Below are positions 47,975-57,604 of a DNA stretch of 64,000 bases, piece after piece. Position 1 is the first letter of the stretch; each line of letters starts with the position of its first letter. The DNA comes from Microstegium vimineum (lineage: Eukaryota; Streptophyta; Magnoliopsida; Poales; Poaceae), in assembly GCA_022036555.1 (NCBI GenBank), contig CM039133.1:9951894-10015893 (forward strand), read 5' to 3'. Position numbers and translations under genes: made by a program. The notes under the pieces are model-generated. The model saw only the letters and a list, made by a program, of their open reading frames with translations, made no database searches and was not told where the DNA came from.

Positions 47975-49144
47975 CACTACCGGACACATTTTCTTTGTCG
48001 AGTGTTTTTTGTCGGGCACTTGGCAAAAGCTTTGTTAGGACAGCAAAGCTTGAATAAAAAAACCGAAAGTAATAGCCAAAAAAATTTAATTGGTTGGGAG
48101 AGGCCTCCACCGGCCATTGTCTTTCCATTCCCCATCACCTTGTAAATAGCAGGATTCAAACTCACAACCTATCCCTCACGCATCCCCTTCTCTAACCACT
48201 ACATCACACTTTCACTTGTGTCTATATCATATATTATGCTAAACTGATTGTAAATTATTTGTTTGGGGGCCCTAAACAAATTAGCATAAAAAAGTTATAT
48301 GCTACAAAGTTTAATAACTTTTCGAGATCTACAATTTTCGTTTAGAAAGTTTTTTCATCCGAGATCGTTTGTAAAATTTGAATTTCAAAATTGTGAAATT
48401 CAAACGCAATTTTTCATGGCAAGATGATTTCAAATAAAAAAAGTTGACAACTGCAATGTTTCATAACTTTTCGATATCTACAAAGTTTATTTTGGTGGTT
48501 TTGTCATCTGAGGGAGTTTGAAAATTTTGATTTTTTTAATTTTCAAATTCAAACGCAGTTTTGCATGACTATGATTTCAAATCAAAAAGTTTGCAACTGC
48601 AAAGTTTCATAACTTTTTGAGATATGCAAAGTTTATATTTGGTTTTTTCATCCGAGGTATTTTAAAAATTCGAATTTTAAAAATTTGAATTTCAAACGCA
48701 GTTTTGCATGACCAAATAATTTCAAATCAAAATATTGCAAACTACAAAGTTTCATAAATTTTTTAGATCTACTAAATCCATCTGACATAGTCGTTCTAAT
48801 ATTGTTCACAAATCTTATATATCGCTTTTTCATATGAAGAAATTTGTGAATAAATTATAAGAGAGATATGTAAGATTTGTGAACAAATTTAATTTCACTT
48901 TGTCATATAAAAAAATAAGCAATATAAACATTGTATATCTTAATGAGTTATACAACTTTTTAGTTGATTTTTTTATTTAAATTAATTTACTGCTTGTCGA
49001 GTGTTTTTTTTTACACTCAGCAAAGAAGCTTCTTTGCCGAGTCGAAAAAAAACTCTCGGGAAAGAAGTTTCTTCCTTTACCGAGTGTAGTGTCAGGAAAA
49101 AAAACACACTTCACACTCGGTAAAGAAGTGTTTTTCCGGTAGTG
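47975..49144. mobile_element. Non-autonomous CACTA element (1.17 kb)
   Basis: Starts CACTACCGGACACATTTTCT and ends TTTTTCCGGTAGTG, the CACTACCGG terminal inverted repeat. Flanks are TGT and CGT, close to the 3-bp target duplication of CACTA elements. Subterminal motifs of the TTTGCCGAGTGT family recur at both ends (for example 47995-48020 and 49000-49130). There is no transposase; the centre is a tandem array. Confidence 0.88.
48302..48785. repeat. Tandem array inside the CACTA element, unit about 146 bp
   Basis: CT(A/G)CAA(A/T)GTTT(C/A)ATAA marks unit starts at 48302, 48451, 48597 and 48742, spacing 149, 146 and 145. Units share TTTTTCATCCGAG- and AAACGCAGTTTTGCATG-type phrases. Three full copies and a partial one. 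Confidence 0.85.
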
Positions 49145-49508
49145 CGTGCTTTATTTATTTATTTTTGCATGGCATTGTAGCTTTTGCTGGTAGCCGCTGC
49201 TGATGCGGTCTTCAATTTTTTCGTGTTTGGGCACTGGCCGACGTTTAGAATTGGTCATCTCGCTCGCTGCTGCTTTATTCTCGTTCCTTGCTTCCCTGTC
49301 TACGCACAGCACTCCGACGCCTCCTTCCTTTGCTTGCTAGTTCAGCTACGACATGGCTCGTTTTTTTCTCCCACGTTTGCTTGCTTGCTTGTGTTCATCT
49401 ACACCATGCCTGTCTAAGCTTTGTAGTGCTTCCATCAACCGGCTCTACCTTTCATGCTTCCCTTTTTAATTTGTCCTTCCATCTACTCTTTGCATCTATA
49501 AACACGGT
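49145..49508. other. No gene seen
   Basis: T- and C-rich DNA between the CACTA element and the mariner pseudogene. The overlapping short open frames show no motif. Confidence 0.35.
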
Positions 49509-51610
49509 GCAATGGATGCTTATTTCCCTGGCTTTGATATGAACGTCCGTATAGAAGACGACGACGGCAATCTTCCATTCGATCTCAACCGACTCAATAT
49601 TGGAGGATCACAACAACAATGGTAACGTGACCACTTTTATGACATTCACAGCAACAGCATGCAAACTAGTTTCCTTTCTCAGATTGTTTATTTTTTTGTT
49701 CAACGGGATTTGATTTGAACTTGCCACTTGATGAATTTGGCGCGGTGGACTTTGATTATGTACAAAACCGGCCTGCTTGGTAAGTTTTGAATACGCTTTT
49801 TTTTTTCTTTTGCTATAACAACATGCCGTGACTTGCTATATATTAATACTATACATGAGTTTTTGTGTTATTTCTTTTTGCTAGAACATGCCGTTGATAA
49901 TTATTTATATACATGCATGTGCTTGTTTTTTAATATATATAGACCATTTGTGCCCGGTAAAGTTTTGTGAATGGGATTATTGATAGAACATGTCGTGGCT
50001 ACAAATTACTACCAATGTATGTTTAAGGATTTGTTTGACTTTGTGTTTATTGATGAGAAATGGTTCTCTCTCTCTCAAAAATCTAAGAGGTACTACTTGC
50101 TACCCAAGGAAGATGAACCACACCGTACCTACAAGAACAAGAATTAGGATCATGTTTTTGTGTGTTTGTGCTCGGCCAAGATTTAGAAATGGAGAATGTG
50201 TGTTTGATGGCAAAATAGGTTGTTTTCCACTAGTCACTTTTGAACAAGCTATTAGAGGAAGTCACAATCGTCTTCATGGGGAACAAGTAATCAAGCCAAT
50301 TCAATCAATCACAAGAGATGTAATAAGACATTTCATGATAAATAAAGTGTTGCCTGCAATTAGAGCAAAGTGGCCAAGAGAAGATGTGCACAAGCCAATT
50401 TTCATTCAACAAGATAATCCTCCGATCCTTCCCATCTAAAAGTGCATGATCCTCAATTTTGTGAGGTTGCTAAACTAGATGGGTTTGACATTATGCTTAT
50501 ATGTCAACCACCCAAATCTCCAGATTTTAACATCCAAGATTTGTGGTTTTAATTTTAGAGCTATTCAAGCTATTAAATACAAGAAAGATGCTAAGGGCAT
50601 GTACAACCCACATACGGGTATCCGTCTCTAAACGTCTCGAATCACTTGTGCAGACAGGTATAAAGCCAGGTCATACAACCCAAAGATGGGTTAGTCTCTA
50701 AGTTGTTTAATGCGTTTTACATATAGTTACGATCAATTATAAATAGCAACTTCTATACGTCTGTGTGGCCATTTGATGGAAAAAGGTTCAAGCATAAATA
50801 AAAACTTCATCGAATTTTTCTCGAGCACCTAGCATGCATCCAAGAACACACACTAGCGTGCTACTGCTACTACAGTACTAGTACTTTGTAGAAAATGAAA
50901 AGTTGTATGGCACTCTGCACTTCACGTGCTCCTCTTTGCTTACTGGCTCACTGCGGCACTGCGCCTTATCCTTTGAATACTCAACTTCAACTAGCGGTGA
51001 GGCAGAGTTCGCCCATGCGATGCTGCGGTGGATCTCGCCGGTGCGGCTCACAGCAGCCAGACGCAGAGCCGGAGAGCCACGCAGATCTCGCCGGCACGGC
51101 CGGCGTTGGCGGGGCGGAGCTCGCCCACATGTGGATCACTGCAGGTCCAAGGTCGTGCAGGTTCTTGCGGCAGCCAAGCGATGATATGAGGAGCAGTTCG
51201 GTGTCGAAGAATGCGCCCATCGTCGCTCCCTCTCGGCGCACAAGATCCAGACCTTTAACTGCAGGTGAAGGATTTCTCTCGCAGCACGAGCCGGGATCGT
51301 CCTCTCGTGAGACGACGGCCTCCCCGTCTCTTGGCTTCAGTGGGGGTCTTTTTGCAAAACTGATGGCGTAGAGACGGCACAAACAGACCTGTTGTACGTG
51401 CCCTAAGACATTGAAAGATCTAATTCCAGCAATACAACAAAGCTTGTTTAAAATATGCTAAAACAATGAAAGATCTAATTTCTTGAACACATTGTAGGCA
51501 TTCTTGGAGTATCCATGGAAAGCAAACTGGATTTTTGTAACACTACAAAGTGTAACACTACAAACATTAATTGTGGTTGCTCTTATAAGATATAGCAGTG
51601 CTCTTGCTAA
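49509..51610 (+). pseudogene. Plant mariner-like transposase pseudogene, split by a Tourist-type element
   Basis: An N-terminal exon-like piece starts at 49509 (MDAYFPGFDMNV), followed at about 49708-49780 by FDLNLPLDEFGAVDFD; the helix-turn-helix part is missing. 49983-50594 is the catalytic part: FVFIDEKWFSLSQKS with the first Asp, KVLPAIRAKWPREDVHKPIF, IQQDN with the second Asp, and QPPKSPDFNIQD with the third Asp after one frameshift. This matches the plant mariner DD39D type with a few residues lost. After the inserted element (50595-51403) the frame continues exactly (KDA then KTLKDLIPAIQQ) and ends with AFLEYPWKANWIFVTLQ near 51540. Several stops and frameshifts make it dead. Confidence 0.85.
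50595..51403. mobile_element. Tourist/PIF-Harbinger-type element, 809 bp, TAA target duplication
   Basis: Inverted ends GGGCATGTACAAC (50595) and GTTGTACGTGCCC (ending 51403), one mismatch. TAA is duplicated at 50592-50594 and 51404-51406, the signature of PIF/Harbinger integration. Deleting the element plus one TAA restores the surrounding mariner reading frame. The right half (50980-51370) is GC-rich and contains overlapping open frames with no recognised domain; it may be captured host DNA. There is no transposase, so it is non-autonomous. Confidence 0.9.
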
Positions 51611-51788
51611 TTTTCCAAAAAAAAAAGTAAAATAGCTCTGCCATCCAGCAGTTGTAGTTCCTGTTCTCGGTGTTCTTCAGTTTTTGCGCTTGCGTTCATT
51701 GCTTTGATCGATAGGATTATCCTATATACAGCGTGTGAACGTGGATGCCATTCTCCTTTTCCGCTCAGAACTTGAAATTTGGGAAGTC

Positions 51789-51976
51789 GGGGTGTTTAGA
51801 TATAAAAACTTTTGGTATTCTGATACTATATATTTGTCAAATGATTCCTCACATAATTAATTGTGCAATCAACTTTTTTACCTATATATTTAATAATCTA
51901 TGTATGTGTATAAAGATTTGATGTGACAAGAAATCTTATATAATTTTAGAATTTTGAATGCATCCAAACAAGAGCC
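51789..51976. mobile_element. Possible hAT- or Tourist-type MITE
   Basis: GGGGTGTTTAGAT at the left and ATCCAAACAAGAGCC at the right are imperfect inverted repeats of a type common in grasses (GTGTTTGGAT). About 190 bp, AT-rich inside. No certain target duplication. Confidence 0.45.
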
Positions 51977-52336
51977 AAGCCATCACAGCCTTCCACTGAC
52001 TGCTCCGCATCAGACCACGTCCAATTAATTCAAGCATTCGTTGTGTTGGGCCTCAGCTAACAAGTGACAGTCCACGTAATCGTGTGTATACATGCATATA
52101 CTAGGCTACATACCATTTGTAAAGAGTTCTTTATCACCATCACACACAAATCAACCCAATACAGCATGCAGTATCACAGCATTGCAGCACTATATATGGA
52201 GCTCATCAGCACAAGCACTAACCAAGCCTTGCTTGACGCTCAGCTAGAGTTCGCCTGGCACACCGTTTAGTAGGGCTCCTACTGGCTCCAGCTTCTCTGG
52301 CGTATTTATTGTTCAAACACTATTTACAGGAGTCAT

Positions 52337-52453
52337 TTTCTTTCTTCTCTCCCTTTCTCTCACAGAGCTGGTGAGAGCAGATCGAAGAAGTTAGTTTTTT
52401 TAGCTTCACATGCTCTTACAGCTGGCTCTGTGAGAAAAGTGAAGGGGAGAGAA
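52337..52453. repeat. Fold-back repeat, probably part of a MITE
   Basis: TTCTCTCCCTTTCTCTCACAG (about 52344-52363) has its inverted counterpart at about 52420-52453 (CTCTGTGAGAAAAGTGAAGG onward). The wider segment 52270-52468 also has similar outer phrases. Ends not resolved. Confidence 0.45.
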
Positions 52454-52469
52454 AATGGCTTCGGTAAAT

Positions 52470-53598
52470 AGTCTTAGATATTATGGGCTTGGCCCATTTA
52501 TTTAATATCTCTATTAAACTCTATGGTCCGTACATGTGCATTAATGGTTTTGTACTATGGGAATTTAATCGAGAAGTGACTCTACTTAAATACTTGATCT
52601 TTCATCGATCTATTTGAGAAGTAAAAGGTGGATCACCTGGATGCCACACGTGCACGCGCCGCCGCCCGACCCGTGGCGTGGTGTGCAGGCAGGCGACGCC
52701 TTTATTTTTGTCACTCAGTTTCCTTTGATGGAATTGATTGGAGGAGTTTCTGGTGACTCCCATAACTTCGTTTCCTTTGATGGAATTGATTGGAGGAGTT
52801 TCCGGTAACTCCCGTGACTTCTGGCTCTCCGTCTCCTCTTCTACCGCCGCAGGGGAGGCGTGCTTCTCCTCTTCTGGCCTCTGCCTATAAGGCAAACCCT
52901 CTCCTCTCAGTTAACTCCTCTTGGCGAAATACACCACATTCCAGCAGCACAAGTTCTTCCCGTTCCACCTCCGACGAGCACCAGAGATGGAAGAGTAGGC
53001 CTCCGGAACGCGTCTCCGTCATGGGCTTCACCTGCTCGGGTGAAGACGGGCGATTACGTTTTTGGGGAGTGTCGGTGGCGGCATGACTACTCGCTGGTGA
53101 ACCTGTAGCAGTGCGTCTTCACGGCGTCCTTTTCTGCACTGCATCGAGCGGGACGAATACAACAACAAAGCACAACCATGGCCTTTCCCGGTGCGAGGGG
53201 TATAATATCTTTCATCCTCTTCTGAGTTTCATTATAAATATCATGATGTTCCTAGGCTACACTGCTTTCTTTTTTAGCATGCTTTGTTTGGTTGATTTGG
53301 ATGATTATGCTAGTACTGCTTTTCTGGTTCCTTCTATTTTTGTGATCATCATAATCTTGTTTTGTGAGAATACATCTTTTATTTTTATGATCATGTATGT
53401 GATACTTCAGCTGTGTAAAATAATGTTTCCCATATGTTTTAGCTCTATAATTTGTATTATCATCATGTTAACTTTTGTCATTGATTGTTTCTGTCACTTT
53501 ATTCATGACGTCATTCTTATTTTTATTGCGTCTTTTTTATGGATTAAAATAAATATGGAAATGTCTTATTATTCAACAATCCAAAAATGTAATTTCAG
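52470..53598 (+). repeat. Probable 5' LTR and leader of the first copia element
   Basis: Upstream of a BARE/Angela-like gag. It begins near TTAGATATTATGGGCTTGGCCCA (degraded start), contains a 52-bp direct duplication (52718-52821), a CCTATAAGG box near 52886, and a T-rich segment (about 53200-53598) bounded by GGG/GTATAATATC and TTTCAG that looks like a leader intron. I could not fix the LTR end or a primer binding site. The 193-codon open frame 53111-53692 is mostly this intron read through. Confidence 0.4.
52718..52821. repeat. 52-bp tandem duplication in the LTR
   Basis: GTTTCCTTTGATGGAATTGA begins at 52718 and at 52770; the two 52-bp copies differ at about five bases. Confidence 0.85.
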
Positions 53599-54277
53599 GT
53601 CATTTTCATCTGTTGGCTTTGCGGGCATGTTAAAGCCTACATCGTTTGAGGACACTCACTACAAGAGGTGGCGTGAGAAAGCTCTTCTGTGATTGTCGGC
53701 CATGCACTGTGGTCATGTGCTCAATGAGCAACCTGCTACTGTGAGATCCGAAGAGGATGAGCAGGCTTGGGGACATGTTGAGACCATGTGCAAGGCTGCA
53801 CTGTTGAGCATCATCAGTGACTCTCTGGTTGATGCCTACATACCACTCTCGACTGGCAGAGCTGTGTGGGAGACTCTTGAGGCCCGGTACGGTGTTTCCG
53901 ACACCAGTTCTGAGTTGTACATCATGGAGCAGTTCCATGACTACAAGATGGTTGATAACCATCCTGTAGTCGAACAGGCTCATGAGATACGGGGACTGAT
54001 GAAGGAATTGGAGTTTTACGGCTGTCCTCTCCCTGACAGGTTCGTGGCAGGGTGCATTATTGCTAAGCTGCCACCTTCCTGGACTGATTTTCCTACTACC
54101 TTAAAGCACAAGAGGCAGCAGTTTAGTATTGTTGAACTTGTTGGCACTCTTGATGTTGAGGACAAGGCAAGAGCAAAGGATGTCAAGGGAAAGGGCAAGG
54201 GCGAGAATGGCGAGGCGACTACTAGTGCACATGTGATGCAAAAGTTTCGTCCTAAACCACAAAAGAAGAAGCCCTAG
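53599..54277 (+). pseudogene. Copia gag (BARE/Angela-like)
   Basis: Begins after a likely splice acceptor at 53598. MLKPTSFEDTHYKRWREKALL is followed by TGA at 53690, where the family has Trp, and the frame continues: EDEQAWGHVETMCKAAL, AVWETLEARYGVSD, YIMEQFHDYKMVDNHPVVEQ, ERFVAGCII-like (DRFVAGCIIAKLPPSW), and DVEDKARAKDVKGKGKG. TAG at 54275 separates it from the zinc knuckle, again in frame. The damage is thus nonsense mutations only. Confidence 0.82.
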
Positions 54278-55998
54278 CAGGAGCTTAAGCAGAAACCCAC
54301 TACCTTCTTCAAGAAAGGTAATAATAAGAAGATGAGATTAGACAAGGCAAAGATGAACTCCTTCACTTGTGGGAACACTGGGCACTTCTCTAGAGAGTGT
54401 CCTCAGGCTAAGTGGAAGCCCCCACCAAAGGCGAAGACAGTCAACACCATTGAGACTGATGCAGATGCTTTTGGGAACGGTAATTTATCTGCATTTATAG
54501 TTTGTTCCTCACCTGATTTGTGGGTTGATATAGGTGCAAATATACATGTATGTGCTGATAAGTCCTTGTTTTATTTTTACCAGATCGGGAGGAGTGGAGC
54601 CTTGCTGATGGGGAATGGCGCGCGTGCTGGTGTTCATGGTGTTGGTACGGTGGATCTGAAGCTTACTTCGGGGAAGACCGTGCAACTCAAGAATGTGCAT
54701 CATGTCCCCTCAATAAGGAAAAATCTTATCAGTGGTTCTCTACTGTGTCGAGATGGTTTTAAAATTGTGTTTGAGTCGAAGAAATGTGTTATGTCGAAGT
54801 ATGAAACCTTTATTGGAAAAGGCTATGAGAGCGGAGGCTTGTTCCTCTTGTCATTGGTTGATACTTTACCTCTTGCAGTGAATAATGTCGTTAATAACGT
54901 TAATGTTGAGATGAATGTTTGGCATTCTCGATTATGTCATGTTAATTTTGGTTGCATGTCTCTCTTAGCTGGCTTGAATTTAATTCCTAAACATGACGTT
55001 GCCAAAAGTTCCAAGTGCCATACATGCGTTGAGGCAAAACAACCTCGCAAGCCTCACAAGGCAGCTGTGGCGAGAGAGTTGGCAACACTTGAACTCATCC
55101 ATTTCAATATTTGTGAAATGAACGGAATTTTGACAAAAGGTGGTAAGAGATACCTCATAACATTCATAGATGATTGCACTCGATATTGCTATGTGTACCT
55201 AATTCAAACAAAAGATGAGACATTACATTATTTTAAAACCTTTAAAGCTGAGGTTGAGAATCAACTTGAAAAGAAAACGGTTGCGGTCCGATCGCAGGGG
55301 AGAATATTTCTCTAATGAATTTTCTGAGTTTTGCGCGGTGCACGATATAATCCATGAGAGGACACCTCCATACTCACCACAATCCAATGGGATTGCTGAG
55401 AGAAATAACCGCACTCTAACTGACTTGGTGAATGCCATGATGGAGACAGCTGGTTTATCTAAGGAATGGTGGGGTAAGACAATTTTAACTGTGAATCATG
55501 TCCTAAATAGAGTGCCCACAAAGAACAAAGAAATCACTCCATTTGAGGAATGAGAGAAAAAGAGGTTAAATATTTCTTATCTTCGCGTTTGGGGTTGTTT
55601 GGCCAAAGTGAACGTGCCAATAAACAAAAAGCGAAAGCTTGGACCAAAAATTGTAGATTGTGTTTTCCTCGGCTATGCTATTCATAGTGTGGGCTATCGG
55701 TTTTTTAATAATAAATTCTAGTGCTCCAGATATGACTGTTGGGACGGTCATGGAGTCTAGAGATGCCACGTTCTTTGAGAATGAATTTCCAATGAAAATA
55801 GGTGCACCTAGCGTGTCTAGTCATGATTCTTTTCCTAAATTTCATGAATCGAATATACACGCTGATTATAACACCCATGAGCTTGAGCAAAATCCTGAGG
55901 AGGATGATAATACTGTCACTCGAAGGAGTAAGAGGCAAAGAGTTGCAAAATCCTTTGGAGAAGACTTTATTATATATCTCGTGGATGAGACTCTGAAG
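54278..55998 (+). pseudogene. Copia zinc knuckle, protease and integrase
   Basis: FTCGNTGHFSRECP near 54359 is a zinc knuckle (CxxCx4Hx4C would need a second Cys, here FTCGNTGHFSREC has lost it). The protease site reads WVDIGANIHVC, DIG instead of D(S/T)G. The integrase zinc finger is WHSRLCHVNFG..CHTCVEAKQ. Core: TFIDDCTRYCYVYLI (first Asp), a frameshift near 55285, RSDRRGEYFSNEF (second Asp), and NGIAERNNRTL (Glu). TGA at 55551 replaces Trp, and another frameshift lies near 55710. It then reaches SKRQRVAKSFGEDFIIYLVDET, just before RT, and is cut at about 56004. Confidence 0.82.
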
Positions 55999-56004
55999 AA
56001 TCAT

Positions 56005-57551
56005 TGCCCTAGTTGGTTTCGGTGATTAACGACAATTAGAGATTATTATGGCTAACGTGTGTTTTGCAGAGGCTATGCGTAGCTTAGCCATAGTGATCAA
56101 TAAGAATGGGCATTAATGGTCATCACTTAGCCCCCAAGATGGATATCGTTTCGAATTTCAAGGAGACATGATGAAGACCCTAGAATGATAGGCTAAGTGC
56201 CATAAGGTGATGAAGGGCACTTAGAAATAGATAGGGCTTCTCTTTTTATCTTTGACCGTACTATTAAGAGGGGTTGAGACTAGTAGCTTGACTTAGGAAA
56301 GCTTCATGAACTAGGTGTGGTGCACACTTGTCTTCCATAGCTCTAAGCAAGCCTACATTGATCCTAAGATAGCCTAGAACAACTTCCATATTCATCGCGA
56401 CGAAAAACGAAGTTGATAGAACTGTTTTTTGGACGACGGACGCTCCTGACGGAGGCGTCGGACGCTGTCCGTCGCGTCGGACAAAGGCGTCAGACGCTGG
56501 GTGGTTGAGTCCACAGCGTCCATCGACCTTCCAGTGGAGCTGTTTTCTGGCTAAGTTTTTTAGGGTCCGACGGACGCTGTCCGTCGACCTTCCAGAGGGT
56601 GTTTTTCAGCCCGAGCCAGAGTGTTGCGTCGGACGCTGAGATGAGCGTCCGTCGCCCCTATGACGGAGCGTCCGTCGCTGGGAAAAGCGTGTCAGAACTA
56701 GCCATTGGGCAGGGCCTCGGAGCGTCCGTCGCCCAAACTATGAACAGAACTAGCCGTTGGGGCATGCGACGGAGCGTCCGTCACCTAGTCGACGGAGCGT
56801 CCGTCGCCAAGTTAAGTTGTCAGCCCGAGGCTGTTTTCTGAGGGACTATTTATAGCCTCTCACACTTCTCTCCCACCTGACCTTTGCTCATTTGAGTTGC
56901 TGAGTTTGTTGAGAAGGTTGGGAAGAGAGCAAGAGCCCTAGAGTGAGAGAGTGATTCGCGAATCCATCCATCCTCTCCTCTAGTTCATCCAAGAGTTCAA
57001 GTGTGCATCCTCTAGTTGTGAAGCTTGAGTGAGTCAAGCGAAGATCGAAGCTTGTTACTCTTGGTGATCGACATCACCTAGACGGTCCGGTGGTGCTTGG
57101 AGGAAGGTGATCGCCGGAAGATTGTCGGCGGCTCTTCTTCATCGACGTTGTGATCGGTTGTGGGTGATTCACCGCGCCGGAGTGGCGAAGAATCAGCCCG
57201 TAGAGAGCACTCATCCCTTGCGCGGGATTGAGGGGGAGCTATACCTTGCGAGGTGCTCCAACGAGGACTAGGAGGGAGTGTTGACTCCTCGATACCTCGG
57301 CAAAACATCGCCGTGTCAAGCATCTCTTTCCCTAGCTCTTTCTTACCGCATTACTTACCGCACTTGTCTTTCAATTCATACTAGAATTGTGTAGGAAGTT
57401 TTCGCTTTCTATTGACTTGCTACCGCTTTCTAGCTAGGACACACAAGCGGTAGACACTAGGGGGTTAATTGACTCTTTATAGGTTTAATTCTTGTTTAGA
57501 AATTAAAAAGAGCCCAATTCACCCCCCTTCTTGGGCATCTTGATCCTTTCA
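56005..57551 (+). repeat. 5' LTR of the second copia element
   Basis: About 1547 bp from TGCCCTAGTTGG to CTTTCA. It contains a GC-rich cluster of CGTCCGTCG-type motifs (56436-56815), and a plus-strand TATTTATAG-type box near 56847. The left edge is less certain than the right because the partner LTR lies outside the window. Confidence 0.75.
56436..56815. repeat. CGTCCGTCG-rich motif cluster in the LTR
   Basis: GAGCGTCCGTC appears five times between 56640 and 56805, and GACGCTGTCCGTCG appears three times between 56470 and 56605, along with the inverse forms GGCGTCGGAC and GGCGTCAGAC. Two CGACCTTCCAG blocks (about 56525 and 56587) show that a larger unit was duplicated. The cluster lies upstream of the likely LTR promoter. 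Confidence 0.8.
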
Positions 57552-57553
57552 AT

Positions 57554-57565
57554 TGGTATCAGAGC
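57554..57565 (+). promoter_or_regulatory. Primer binding site, initiator tRNA-Met type
   Basis: TGGTATCAGAGC, three bases after the LTR end, is the standard plant copia primer site complementary to the 3' end of initiator tRNA-Met. Confidence 0.92.
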
Positions 57566-57604
57566 AAGGTTTGCTCTAAATTAGGCTTCACCGCCTAGAG
57601 CAAG

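Larger units (their letters stand above)
52886..56004 (+). mobile_element. Ty1/copia element, BARE/Angela-like, 3' part displaced by nested insertions
   Basis: The plus-strand order gag, zinc knuckle, protease, integrase is that of copia. It breaks off at about 56004, before RT, in the conserved FGEDFIIYLVDET segment, where the LTR of a second copia element begins. The remaining RT and RNase H should resume beyond the window, after the inserted elements. Confidence 0.75.

Noticed and set aside
50895..51382. 158- and 131-codon frames as genes
   Set aside because: They overlap on opposite strands inside a non-autonomous Tourist-type element; noted instead as possible captured DNA.
53111..53598. 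Hydrophobic frame resembling a multi-pass membrane protein
   Set aside because: T-rich intron-like leader ending in TTTCAG; hydrophobicity follows from T content. Only the part after 53599 is gag.
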